The notes below the pieces were generated by a model, which ran no database searches, was not told where the DNA came from, and saw only the letters and a list, made by a program, of their open reading frames with translations. From contig NZ_CP061725.1 of the NCBI RefSeq assembly GCF_014764405.1, forward strand, positions 1,054,001 through 1,118,000: a stretch of DNA of 64,000 nt. Direction: 5' to 3'. Shown here piece by piece: positions 8,405 to 16,876 of the stretch; position 1 is the first letter of the stretch, and the number at the start of each line of letters is the position of its first letter. This stretch comes from Micromonospora craniellae (GTDB lineage: Bacteria; Actinomycetota; Actinomycetes; Mycobacteriales; Micromonosporaceae). The position numbers and the translations under genes were made by a program.

Positions 8405-9577
8405 TCAGTGCACGCTGACCGTGGCGCCGGGCAGCAGGCCGCGCAGTTCCTCGGGCAGCTCGGCGCCCATCTCGTCGGCCAACCGCAGCGCCTCCTCGAT
8501 CAGGGTCTCCACGATCTGCCCCTCGGGCACGGTCTTGATGACCTGACCCTTGACGAAGATCTGCCCCTTGCCGTTGCCGGAGGCGACACCCAGGTCGGCC
8601 TCACGGGCCTCACCGGGGCCGTTCACCACGCACCCCATCACGGCGACCCGCAGCGGCACCGGCAGGCCCTCCAGCCCGGCGGTGACCTCCTCGGCCAGCT
8701 TGTAGACGTCCACCTGGGCCCGGCCGCAGGACGGACAGGAGACGATCTCCAGGCCGCGTTCGCGCAGCCCGAGCGACTCCAGGATCTGCGCGCCGACCTT
8801 GATCTCCTCGACCGGCGGTGCGGACAGCGACACCCGGATGGTGTCGCCGATCCCCTCGGCCAGCAGCGCCCCGAAGGCGACCGCGGACTTGATGGTGCCC
8901 TGGAACGCCGGGCCGGCCTCGGTCACGCCCAGGTGCAGCGGGTAGTCGCACTGCTCGGCGAGCTGCCGGTAGGCCCGGATCATCACCACCGGGTCGTTGT
9001 GCTTGACCGAGATCTTGATGTCCCGGAAACCGTGCTCCTCGAACAGCGAGCACTCCCACAGCGCCGACTCGACCAGCGCCTCCGCGGTGGCCTTGCCGTA
9101 CTTGGCCAGCAGGCGCTTGTCCAGCGAGCCGGCGTTGACGCCGATCCGGATCGGCGTACCGGCGGCGGAGGCGGCTGCCGCGATCTCGGCGACCTTGTCG
9201 TCGAACTGCCGGATGTTGCCCGGGTTCACCCGCACCGCCGCGCACCCCGCGTCGATCGCGGCGAAGACGTACTTCGGCTGGAAGTGGATGTCGGCGATCA
9301 CCGGGATCTGCGACTTGCGGGCGATGGCCGGCAACGCCTCCACGTCGTCCTGGCTCGGCACCGCCACCCGGACGATCTGGCATCCGGAGGCGGTCAGCTC
9401 GGCGATCTGCTGGAGGGTCGCGTTGACGTCGGAGGTGAGCGTGGTGGTCATCGACTGCACGGAGACCGGCGCCCCGCCACCGACCGGCACCGAGCCGACC
9501 ATGATCTGACGGCTCGCCCGCCGGGGCGCGAGCGGTGGCGGCGGCACGGCGGGCATACCGAGACTGACAGCGGTCAC
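8405..9577 (-). CDS. ispG: 4-hydroxy-3-methylbut-2-enyl diphosphate synthase (IspG/GcpE)
   Basis: IspG converts MEcPP to HMBPP in the methylerythritol-phosphate route to isoprenoids, using a [4Fe-4S] cluster. The 390-residue length fits the short bacterial form (TIM barrel plus cluster domain). Cluster ligands are visible in SCPSCGRAQVDVYK and in VMGCVVNGPGEA with a downstream Glu. The N-terminal RRASRQIMVGSVPVGGGAPV segment is typical. GTG at 9577 is preferred because AAGGTG lies 12-15 bases upstream. GTG at 9586, right after the rip1 stop, is the alternative. It is co-directional with dxr and rip1. Confidence 0.96.
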   Translation of the reverse strand: MTAVSLGMPAVPPPPLAPRRASRQIMVGSVPVGGGAPVSVQSMTTTLTSDVNATLQQIAELTASGCQIVRVAVPSQDDVEALPAIARKSQIPVIADIHFQPKYVFAAIDAGCAAVRVNPGNIRQFDDKVAEIAAAASAAGTPIRIGVNAGSLDKRLLAKYGKATAEALVESALWECSLFEEHGFRDIKISVKHNDPVVMIRAYRQLAEQCDYPLHLGVTEAGPAFQGTIKSAVAFGALLAEGIGDTIRVSLSAPPVEEIKVGAQILESLGLRERGLEIVSCPSCGRAQVDVYKLAEEVTAGLEGLPVPLRVAVMGCVVNGPGEAREADLGVASGNGKGQIFVKGQVIKTVPEGQIVETLIEEALRLADEMGAELPEELRGLLPGATVSVH

Positions 9578-9586
9578 TTCAAGCAC

Positions 9587-10837
9587 TCACCTTGAGAAGA
9601 TCGAGATCGGGTTGACGACGTCCGCGGTGATCGTGAGCAGCGTGAACGCGCCACCTATCAGGATCACCGCGTACGTGACGGGCATCAGTTTGAAGTAGTC
9701 GACGCGGCCCGGGTCGGGCTTGCGCAGCAGCGCGTACACCCAGGACCGGACGCGTTCGAACCAGGCGATGGCGATGTGCCCACCGTCCAGTGGCAGCAGC
9801 GGCAGCAGGTTGAACACCCCGATGAAGAAGTTCAACGAGATGAACAGCATGATGAACAGTTCCCAGGCGTCGTTGGCGACCGCCTCGCCACCGAGGATGC
9901 TGGCGCCGACCACGCTGATCGGGGTGTCCATGTCCCGCTCGCCACCGGTGATTGCCGACCAGAGGGCGGGGATCTTCTCCGGGAGCCGCTGCAACGCCTG
10001 CGCGGTGGCGACCGCCATGTCACCGATGAAGGTGCTGGTCGCACCGATCGCGTCGATCGGGCCGTGGGAGACCAGGCCCGGGGTGGAGACGACCAGGCCC
10101 ACGCCGAGCGCGGAGACCTCGGTGACCGGCCCGTTCGGGTCGTCGATCGGCGGGCGCTTGGTGGTGGCCAGCGTGGTCTCGGCGGTGCCGGGCTGGCCGT
10201 CGCGGACGTACCCGAGGGTGGCGGTGCCACCCGGGGTGGTGGTCCGCAGCGTGGTCAGCAGGTCGCCGTAGCTGTTGATCGGGGTGCCGTTGATCGAGGT
10301 GATCCGATCGCCGTTGCGCAGCCCGGCCGCACCGGCGGGGCTGGCCGCGTCACCGGCCTCGCAGACCCGGTAGGTGGTGTCGGGCAGGACGCACTCCTGG
10401 ATGGCGATCACCGCCGGCTCGGCGCGGATCTGCTCCTCGGTGCTCGGGAAGTTGGGGTTGGGCAGGCCGAACGTCATCGCCGCCAGCCAGGCCGCGAAGA
10501 TCGCCAACCCGAAGTGGGTGATCGAGCCGGCGGACATCACGATCGTGCGCTTCCACACCGGGTAACGCCACATGACGCGCTTCTCGTCACCGGGCTCGAC
10601 GTCGTCGTCCTGCGGCGTCATACCGACGATCTTGCAGAAGCCGCCGAGCGGGATGCCCTTGAGGCCGTACTCGGTCTCGCCCCGTTTGAAGGAGAAGATG
10701 GTCGGGCCGAAACCGACGAAGTAGCGGGTGACCTTCATCCCGAAGGCCTTGGCGGTGAGCATGTGCCCGGCCTCGTGCAGGCTCACCGAGATGAGGATGC
10801 CGAGAGCGAACAGCACCACCCCGAACGCGAACGACAT
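9587..10837 (-). CDS. rip1: Site-2 intramembrane zinc metalloprotease (RseP/Rip1 family)
   Basis: The 416-residue M50B protease cleaves membrane proteins, such as anti-sigma factors, within the bilayer. The zinc motif HEAGH is at residues 21-25 in the first membrane helix. A PDZ domain (GAAGLRNGDRITSINGTPIN) occupies roughly residues 190-275. The second active-site motif LPLDGGHIA lies in a late helix near residue 355. The start at 10837 overlaps the dxr stop by one base (TGATG), which indicates translational coupling. The order dxr-rip1-ispG is the actinobacterial arrangement. The client anti-sigma factors are not in this window. Confidence 0.95.
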   Translation of the reverse strand: MSFAFGVVLFALGILISVSLHEAGHMLTAKAFGMKVTRYFVGFGPTIFSFKRGETEYGLKGIPLGGFCKIVGMTPQDDDVEPGDEKRVMWRYPVWKRTIVMSAGSITHFGLAIFAAWLAAMTFGLPNPNFPSTEEQIRAEPAVIAIQECVLPDTTYRVCEAGDAASPAGAAGLRNGDRITSINGTPINSYGDLLTTLRTTTPGGTATLGYVRDGQPGTAETTLATTKRPPIDDPNGPVTEVSALGVGLVVSTPGLVSHGPIDAIGATSTFIGDMAVATAQALQRLPEKIPALWSAITGGERDMDTPISVVGASILGGEAVANDAWELFIMLFISLNFFIGVFNLLPLLPLDGGHIAIAWFERVRSWVYALLRKPDPGRVDYFKLMPVTYAVILIGGAFTLLTITADVVNPISIFSR

Positions 10838-12048
10838 CAAGCTCCTTCCACCGCAGCAGCGATGATCTCCTGCGCGTGCCCGCGCGCCCACGACTCGGCT
10901 TCGAGTACGTCCTCGACGGTACCCGGTGCACCGAAATCGGGAGCGTCCTCCAGCACCCGCTGTAACGTGTCCACGATGCCGAGGAACGGCAGTCGCCCGG
11001 CGACGAACGCCGCGACGCATTCCTCGTTGGCCGCGTTGTAGATCGCCGGCCGGCAGCGCCCCGCCGCACCGGCCGCCTTGGCCAGCGCCACCGCCGGGAA
11101 CGCCTCGTCGTCCAGCGGCGTGAACTCCCAGGTGTGCGCCGTGGTCCAGTCGACGGCAGCGGCGGCCCCGGGCACCCGATCCGGCCAGCCGAGACCCAGC
11201 GCGATCGGCAGCCGCATGTCCGGCGGGCTGGCCTGGGCCAGCGTCGAGCCGTCCACGAACTCGACCATCGAGTGGATCACCGACTGCGGGTGCACCATCA
11301 CGGTGATGTCGGCGTACGGCACGTCGAACAGCTCATGCGCCTCGATCACCTCCAGCGCCTTGTTGACCATCGTCGCCGAGTTGATCGTGACGACCGGCCC
11401 CATGTTCCAGGTCGGGTGCGCGAGCGCCTGCTCCGGCGTCACCGCCGTCAACTCGTCGCGCCGCTTCCCCCGGAACGGCCCACCACTGGCCGTGACGACC
11501 AGCCGCCGCACCTCACCCCGGCTGCCGCCGCGCAGGCACTGCGCCAGCGCCGAGTGCTCCGAGTCCACCGGCACGATCTGCTCCGGCCGCGTCACCGCCG
11601 CCTTGACCAACGAGCCACCGGCGACGAGGGACTCTTTGTTGGCCAGCGCGAGCGTACGCCCGGCGCGCAGCGCGGCCAGCGTCGGCGCGAGCCCCAGCGA
11701 CCCCACCACGCCGTTGAGCACCACGTCGCACGGCCACTGCGCCAGCTCGCTCATCGCGTCCGGCCCGGCCACGATCTTGGGCAGCTTGAACTCGCCACTG
11801 GTCCAGCCCCGCCGGCTCGCCTCGGCATAGAACGCGAGCTGGAGATCCTGCGCGGCGGACGCCTTGGCCACGCCGACCGCCTCGACACCGAGTTCGAGCG
11901 CCTGCGCGGCGAGCAGCGCGACGTTGCCACCACCGGCACCGAGCGCCACCACCCGAAACCGGTCCGGGTCACGCCGCACGATGTCGATGGCCTGGGTACC
12001 GATCGACCCGGTACAGCCCAACAACACAAGATCGCGGGGGGAGTTCAC
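10837..12048 (-). CDS. dxr: 1-deoxy-D-xylulose 5-phosphate reductoisomerase
   Basis: Dxr performs the committed step of the methylerythritol-phosphate pathway (DXP to MEP, NADPH and divalent metal). The NADPH loop is LLGCTGSIGTQAIDIV at the N terminus. Other family signatures are ALANKESLVAGG, VDSEHSALAQCL, MVHPQSVIHSMVEF and the C-terminal YNAANEECVAAF. The protein is 403 residues from GTG 12048, a normal length. Translation from a GTG starting 12 codons further upstream would add an atypical tail. It is the first gene of the dxr-rip1-ispG run and is divergent from the LuxR gene, with an 80-base gap that must hold both promoters. Confidence 0.95.
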   Translation of the reverse strand: MNSPRDLVLLGCTGSIGTQAIDIVRRDPDRFRVVALGAGGGNVALLAAQALELGVEAVGVAKASAAQDLQLAFYAEASRRGWTSGEFKLPKIVAGPDAMSELAQWPCDVVLNGVVGSLGLAPTLAALRAGRTLALANKESLVAGGSLVKAAVTRPEQIVPVDSEHSALAQCLRGGSRGEVRRLVVTASGGPFRGKRRDELTAVTPEQALAHPTWNMGPVVTINSATMVNKALEVIEAHELFDVPYADITVMVHPQSVIHSMVEFVDGSTLAQASPPDMRLPIALGLGWPDRVPGAAAAVDWTTAHTWEFTPLDDEAFPAVALAKAAGAAGRCRPAIYNAANEECVAAFVAGRLPFLGIVDTLQRVLEDAPDFGAPGTVEDVLEAESWARGHAQEIIAAAVEGA

Positions 12049-12127
12049 GCGCCCATTGTTCCCCACGCGGCCCTGGCACAAGGACGGGCACCTATCAAGA
12101 GGCCGCCCAGACTGGTCAAGATCATGA

Positions 12128-14707
12128 GTGGCGGGTGGGGCGGGAGCTCAACGGTCGGTGCTGAGCTGGCGTACTAGGCTCCAGCGGGTGGACCTCCAGG
12201 CGCAGACTGACGCCGTGGCGGTGCTGCGCGCGGACCTGTCGTCGGGACGCTCGGTGCTCCTCACGGGCGACGCGGGATCCGGGCGCACCGCGGTGCTGGA
12301 GCAGCTCCGCAGCGAGTTGACCGCCAGCGGGCGGGCGGTGGTGCTGGTGCGTGGGGCCGACGCGGTCGCCGAGGTGCCCCTGGCCGCCTTCGCCGAGGTG
12401 ATCGCCGACCATCAGATCGCCGGTGCCGCGCCGTTGGCGGTCTACACGACCCTTCCTGTCCGGGTACGGGCGCGGGGGACGGTCGTGTTGGTCGACGACG
12501 CCGACGCCCTGGATCGCGCGTCTGCGGTGCTGCTCGGGCAGCTGACGAGGGCGGGAACCCTGGTGGCGGTCGCGGTGACGTCTCCCGAGAATCTGCCGAA
12601 GTCGGTACTCGACGAGGTGATCCACGGCCGATGGGGACGCCTCGATCTTGCTCCGCTGGGCTCCGACGACGTGCTGCGGGTGGCAGCGGAACTGGTCGGC
12701 GACGAGCTCGCGGCACGGTCGGCGGCGATGGTGGTGTCCCTCGCCGAGGGGCACCTGTCGACGGTCGTCGAACAGGTGGCTGCCGTGGGGGTCCTGGGCC
12801 GTGGTCCCGCCGGCACCGAGGTGGGCGACCCCGTGGCGACACCCGCGCTGCGTCGACGTGCCAAGGAGGCGACCCGCGGCGTGGGTCCGCAGGCGTACGC
12901 CGCGTTGGAGCGCCTGGCCCTGGCACCCGAGCTCCCTGTCGGTCTGTTCGCCGGTCCGGTGGTCGCCGACCTGGTGGAGGCGGGTCTGGTCGCGGTGGAG
13001 GGCACCTCGATCCGCCAGACCAGACCGCTGGTGGGCCTGGCGCTGCGGTCGCGGTGGTCGGCGTCGGAGCGTGCCGCGCGACTCGGTCGGTTGGCCGATG
13101 ACCTGGGTGACTGGCCGGCCTGGGCCGGTACGTCGATGCTGATGGCGGTGCGGGCGGGGCGTCGGATCAGTGACCACCTCCTACTGGACGCAGCCGATGT
13201 CGCGTTGGCTGCCGCCCGGAGTCAGGAGGTCACGGAGTTCCTGGACGCCCTGGACACCTCGTCTCCGCGTGAGCGCCTGTTGCGGGGCGCGGTCGCCGCG
13301 GCGGAGGGTGACATCGCCGCGGCGGAGGAGTTCCTGCGCGACATCGACCTCACCGCGGTGGACGACCGCATGCGGGTACGCGTCGGGCGGGTGTGGGGGC
13401 TCGCCCTGGCCGTACGGGGGGCGGACCCGCAGCGCGCGGTCCGTCAGGTCACGACGGTCCTCGCCACGATCGGTGACCCCGTCGCCGGGCGGGTTCTCGA
13501 AACGGATCTCGTCAAGTGGCGCCTCATGGCGGGTGAGCAGCCCGCAGGTGTCGAGGTCTCCCCGACGTCGGACGATCCCCGCGTCCGACTCGACGAGGCC
13601 GTGATCGGCGCCATGCTGGCGAGTCTCGGCGGGACGGCGCCGGAGGTGCTCGCGTACGTCGACACCGGTCGTGCGCTGGTGTCCGAGATCGGCGAGGTGC
13701 CCAGCTCCGTCCCGGCTCTCCTGACCCTGTCGGAGTATCTGAGTGTCGCGTTCGACGGTCGGGTCGCCGAGGCGGAGGCCCTTGCGTCGTACCACCGTGA
13801 CCGTGCGGCACGGGAAGCCGACCCGTCACTGGGCATGTGGGAATTCGCCGCGGCAGAACTCGCCCTGCACCGCGGGGACCTGACCCAGGCGGACGCGTTG
13901 GCCAGGCGCGCGACCCGGCATCTCGCCTGGCGGGATTTCACCGGCCTGCAATCAACCGCTGTCGCCCTGATGGCAGCCGTCGACGCCCGTCGGGGCCGAC
14001 TCGGCGCGGCCGAGGACCTGATCGAGGACATCACCGATCTGCACACGGCTGACGTCAAGGTCGCCCTGCACGTGGCACGTACCCGGGCTGAGCGGGCGCT
14101 CCGGTCCCGTCGGCGCGACGAGGCCGCCGACCTGCTGTCGGATGCTGGTCACACCGCGCTCGCCCATGCGCACCTACACCTCGCGTTGATGGCTCTGGAC
14201 GAGGCATTCATGCTCGACCCCACCGACGACCGCGCTCAGGCCGTGATCGACCAGCGAGGGCTGTCGCCACTTGCGGCTACGCTTGCGCGCCGGGTCGAGG
14301 CGGTTCTCGCCGGTACGGTGGCCGAACTCGCTCCCAGCGTCGACGAGTTGGACGGGATGGGCTTCATCGGGCGGGCCGCTCACGCGGCGCAGCTGGTGTC
14401 CCGGATGCACAGCCGAGCCGGTGACCCGGCCACCGCGCGGAAATGGAGATCGCGAGCCGTCCTGCTCACCAGCCGCTGCGGTACGGTCTGGCCGCCCGCG
14501 CCCGATGGTGACGCCTTGTCACCCCGCGAGCTCGACATCGCCCGCCGGGCCGCCCGGCGAGAACGCAGCCGTGAGATCGGGGCAGCGCTGGGGCTTTCGG
14601 TGCGGACCGTCGAGAACCATCTGGCTCGCATCTATCGCAAACTCGGCATCGCGGGGCGGGACGGCCTCGCCGATGAGGTGCTCGGTGAACACGTCACACA
14701 GCGCTGA
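12128..14707 (+). CDS. Large LuxR-family ATPase transcriptional regulator (LAL-like)
   Basis: This protein of about 840-860 residues has an N-terminal NTPase (P-loop GDAGSGRT at about residue 42, Walker B VVLVDDADALD), a long helical repeat middle resembling TPR, and a C-terminal LuxR helix-turn-helix (LSPRELDIARRAARRERSRE, then LSVRTVENHLARIYRKLGI). Such proteins usually activate transcription on sensing a small ligand. The P-loop has Arg in place of the usual Lys, which may alter or abolish ATP hydrolysis. GTG 12128 gives the longest form and GTG 12188 a form starting right before the ATPase; neither has a strong ribosome site. Three lipoprotein genes follow on the same strand and are plausible targets, by position only. 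Confidence 0.85.
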   Translation: MAGGAGAQRSVLSWRTRLQRVDLQAQTDAVAVLRADLSSGRSVLLTGDAGSGRTAVLEQLRSELTASGRAVVLVRGADAVAEVPLAAFAEVIADHQIAGAAPLAVYTTLPVRVRARGTVVLVDDADALDRASAVLLGQLTRAGTLVAVAVTSPENLPKSVLDEVIHGRWGRLDLAPLGSDDVLRVAAELVGDELAARSAAMVVSLAEGHLSTVVEQVAAVGVLGRGPAGTEVGDPVATPALRRRAKEATRGVGPQAYAALERLALAPELPVGLFAGPVVADLVEAGLVAVEGTSIRQTRPLVGLALRSRWSASERAARLGRLADDLGDWPAWAGTSMLMAVRAGRRISDHLLLDAADVALAAARSQEVTEFLDALDTSSPRERLLRGAVAAAEGDIAAAEEFLRDIDLTAVDDRMRVRVGRVWGLALAVRGADPQRAVRQVTTVLATIGDPVAGRVLETDLVKWRLMAGEQPAGVEVSPTSDDPRVRLDEAVIGAMLASLGGTAPEVLAYVDTGRALVSEIGEVPSSVPALLTLSEYLSVAFDGRVAEAEALASYHRDRAAREADPSLGMWEFAAAELALHRGDLTQADALARRATRHLAWRDFTGLQSTAVALMAAVDARRGRLGAAEDLIEDITDLHTADVKVALHVARTRAERALRSRRRDEAADLLSDAGHTALAHAHLHLALMALDEAFMLDPTDDRAQAVIDQRGLSPLAATLARRVEAVLAGTVAELAPSVDELDGMGFIGRAAHAAQLVSRMHSRAGDPATARKWRSRAVLLTSRCGTVWPPAPDGDALSPRELDIARRAARRERSREIGAALGLSVRTVENHLARIYRKLGIAGRDGLADEVLGEHVTQR

Positions 14708-14872
14708 CCACGTCCCACTTCCGCGTCACTAGGTAGAAGCTACTCAACGCACGACGGGCCATTCTGCGCTTTCATGTGCACCGCCGACAGCCGCAGGCTC
14801 GCGCACCGTCCTCCCCGGTCGCCTGCCCGGTTCACGCACCTCGATCGGTGGCCGACAGGAAAGTGACACCAC

Positions 14873-15351
14873 ATGCGCCGCACCGCCGCCCGTACCCTCC
14901 GCATCTGCACAGCCCTCGGACTCATCGCGGCAATGTCCGCGTGCGACGACCAGGAACCGACGGCAACGACTCAGACGCCGTCCGCCTCCACCTCCACCGC
15001 TGCCTCCGCCTCCGCCTCCACCGCTGCCGCCGACGACACCCGACAGGCGAGTTGGGAGGACGCAACCGACCCGGAGGCGATTTCCGTTGGGTCCTGGGCT
15101 TCGACGGCACCGAATCCGGCACCTGGACGGCGAAGTCGGGCCAACTCGTTCTAGAGACCGGCGCGGGGGGACGACTCGCGGGCGACCACGAGGTCTCCAT
15201 GGACGGCCAGCCGCTTCCGACCAGCGCCCTGCCGGTCAGCGGGACCCCGTGGTCGGAGACGCTGACCACGACATGCGATTCCGATGGCTTCGTCGCGACC
15301 CCGGCGGACGAGCCGTCCGGCATGAAGATCGTCCTCACGCGACTCGGCTGA
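14873..15351 (+). pseudogene. Secreted lipoprotein gene with an apparent frameshift
   Basis: The gene begins with an Arg-rich signal peptide and a lipobox-like AAMSAC (ATG 14873), followed by a Ser/Thr/Ala-rich linker. In that frame it ends at 15154 with a nonsense tail. From about 15070 the frame one base away reads as a compact domain: GDFRWVLGFDGTESGTW, VLETGAGGRLAGDHEVSMDG, then TTTCDSDGFVATPADE, stopping at 15351. A one-base indel near 15055-15080 would restore one lipoprotein of about 160 residues. Two lipoprotein genes with the same layout follow, so this looks like the first member of a three-gene array, either recently broken or mis-sequenced. The function is unknown. Confidence 0.7.
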
Positions 15352-15435
15352 CCGTCAGCCAGTCCCCCCGGCGATCGCCACCCCGCAGCCGCCCTGATAC
15401 CCGATCGTCCCCTGACCCGAACCGGAAGGCACGAC

Positions 15436-15840
15436 ATGAGAACCTCGCCTCGACGGCTGGCCGGCTACGGCCTGGCAGCCATCGCCACACTGCTCCTGAC
15501 GGCCTGCGGTGATGACGCACCGCCCGCTGACGCCCGCGCCGCAGGCGCGTCCCCAGCCTCGGAGTCGACATCGTCCGGTTCGACGGCCCCGAGTGCGAGC
15601 CCGGAGATCACATCCGACCTCGACAAGCTCGGCTTCGCGCTCAAGACCGCACTCGGCGAGGACACGACCTACCGCGTGGACGGCTCGAAACTCCGCGTGA
15701 AGATCAGCGACAACTTCACCCAGTACCTGTCCACCGAGTGCACCTCGGTCTCGTTGGCGGCAAGCTCGGTGACGTTGCCGCCCGACTCCGTGGTCGAGAT
15801 CGAGTATGCCGACGGCCACGTGGAGGTCTGCGATGTCTGA
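15436..15840 (+). CDS. Small secreted lipoprotein, unknown function
   Basis: The 134-residue protein has an Arg-containing signal peptide and a clear lipobox LLTAC at residues 20-24, so the mature protein should be lipid-anchored on the outer face of the membrane. A low-complexity Ala/Ser/Pro linker (residues 30-58) leads to a domain of about 75 residues with a possible disulfide pair (STECTSVS and the C-terminal HVEVCDV). I do not recognise the domain. The last eight bases overlap the start of the next lipoprotein gene, so the two are translationally linked. The gene is 84 bases downstream of the frameshifted lipoprotein. Confidence 0.8.
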   Translation: MRTSPRRLAGYGLAAIATLLLTACGDDAPPADARAAGASPASESTSSGSTAPSASPEITSDLDKLGFALKTALGEDTTYRVDGSKLRVKISDNFTQYLSTECTSVSLAASSVTLPPDSVVEIEYADGHVEVCDV

Positions 15841-16309
15841 CCGTGTGAGGCGGCGGCGGATGGCTTGTGCGGGGGGCATCGCGCTGGTCCTCCTCCTCAC
15901 CGGATGTGGTTCCGCTGACGCAGGTGACGGTGCCACGGAAGCACCGATCAGCTCCGCGAGCAGCGGGGACACCGCTCCCGCGAGCGGCGGGGACACCCCG
16001 GAGGCCAACGACCCCGGTGTCGAACTCCCGGCGAGCTATCCCACCGACGAGGTCCCCCTCGTGACGGGCGCCATCGTCTCGGCCGATGTGATTCCCAGCA
16101 AGGGCTGGAACGTGGTCCTCACCCCGGAGACATCGCTGGACAAGGTGGCCGACGAGGCCGGCGCGTTGGTGCAGGCGGCGGGGTTCACGCAGCACACGCA
16201 GAACCGTAGGGCGCCCGACAACCGCGGCTACCGCAACGACAAGTACGAGATCTTCATCAATCGCCAGGACGCGGACGGCACGGTGTCGTACACGGTCTTC
16301 ACACGCTGA
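15833..16309 (+). CDS. Small secreted lipoprotein, unknown function
   Basis: The 158-residue protein has the N terminus MSDRVRRRRMACAGG, a hydrophobic stretch and the lipobox LLTGC at about residues 22-26. A Gly/Ser/Ala-rich linker follows to about residue 60, then an alpha/beta domain (LPASYPTDEVPLVTGAIVSA, LDKVADEAGALVQAAGF, YEIFINRQDADGTVSYTVFT). The domain has no match I recognise; lipoproteins of this layout are common in Micromonosporaceae. The ATG at 15833 overlaps the preceding gene by eight bases. A strong terminator begins 77 bases after the stop and closes the LuxR/lipoprotein block. Confidence 0.8.
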   Translation: MSDRVRRRRMACAGGIALVLLLTGCGSADAGDGATEAPISSASSGDTAPASGGDTPEANDPGVELPASYPTDEVPLVTGAIVSADVIPSKGWNVVLTPETSLDKVADEAGALVQAAGFTQHTQNRRAPDNRGYRNDKYEIFINRQDADGTVSYTVFTR

Positions 16310-16625
16310 GTAGCCGGACCACGGCGAGCACCTACGACACGACGGTCGATCGTCTCGGACACAGCCGTCGTCGCATCACGGCAATGACCCCGGTCGCACG
16401 AGAGCGACCGGGGTCGAGGCATGCATCGGGGCGTGGAGAGTGACCTGGCGCCGGTCAGCGGCCGATGCTGTTCAGCTCGGCGATGCCCTCGCCGGACAGG
16501 GCGAGCGGGTGCCGAGATGTATTACCTACCAGGTGACGCAGACCTCGAAGGTCGGCAGGAGGCCGTTCGCGGAGCCGGCCGAACAGGCCGTACGCTGGGT
16601 CCGCTCGGCCCCGAAAGGACCACAC
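16310..16625. other. Intergenic region holding a terminator and a probable promoter
   Basis: This 316-base gap separates the lipoprotein array from the restriction-modification operon. It contains the terminator at 16386-16415 and then about 210 bases with no credible open frame. The restriction-modification promoter should lie here, because a clear GAAAGGA ribosome site sits just before the ATG at 16626, but I cannot name -35/-10 boxes with confidence. Confidence 0.5.
16386..16415 (+). terminator. Rho-independent-type terminator hairpin
   Basis: A perfect 12-bp stem (GACCCCGGTCGC / GCGACCGGGGTC) with a 6-base loop lies 77 bases after the third lipoprotein stop. No long T-run follows, as is usual for actinobacterial terminators. 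Confidence 0.75.
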
Positions 16626-16874
16626 ATGTCTGATCTTGAACGTACCCCGGAACAGGCCGCCCGCGAGGCCGGGCTCCGCGAGGTCTCCGATGCGCTGCTC
16701 AACATCGAACAGGCCATCAAGCGGACGGAGCGGGCGAAGCGCGCCGTTTCCATGACGGTCGGGTGCGACGACCTGGCCCGGATGCTGGACACGGCCGCCC
16801 GGAATCTGGAGATCGCCCGCAAGGACCTGTTTCAGGGCGCCTATTTCTCCGGAGACTCGCCTAAGCTCTTCTGA
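16626..16874 (+). CDS. Small helical protein paired with the type IIL restriction-modification gene
   Basis: The 82-residue protein has a strong ribosome site (GAAAGGA, 9 bases before ATG). It is predicted to be almost entirely helical with many charged residues (EQAAREAGLREVSDALLNIE, then KRTERAKRAVSMTV) and a helix ARMLDTAARNLEIARKDLF near the end. No helix-turn-helix, zinc site or membrane segment is evident, so it does not look like a typical C-protein controller. Only two bases separate its stop from the ATG of the MmeI-like enzyme, so the pair should be co-transcribed and probably translationally coupled. Possible roles are an accessory or inhibitory subunit; this is inference from position alone. 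Confidence 0.75.
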   Translation: MSDLERTPEQAAREAGLREVSDALLNIEQAIKRTERAKRAVSMTVGCDDLARMLDTAARNLEIARKDLFQGAYFSGDSPKLF

Positions 16875-16876
16875 CC

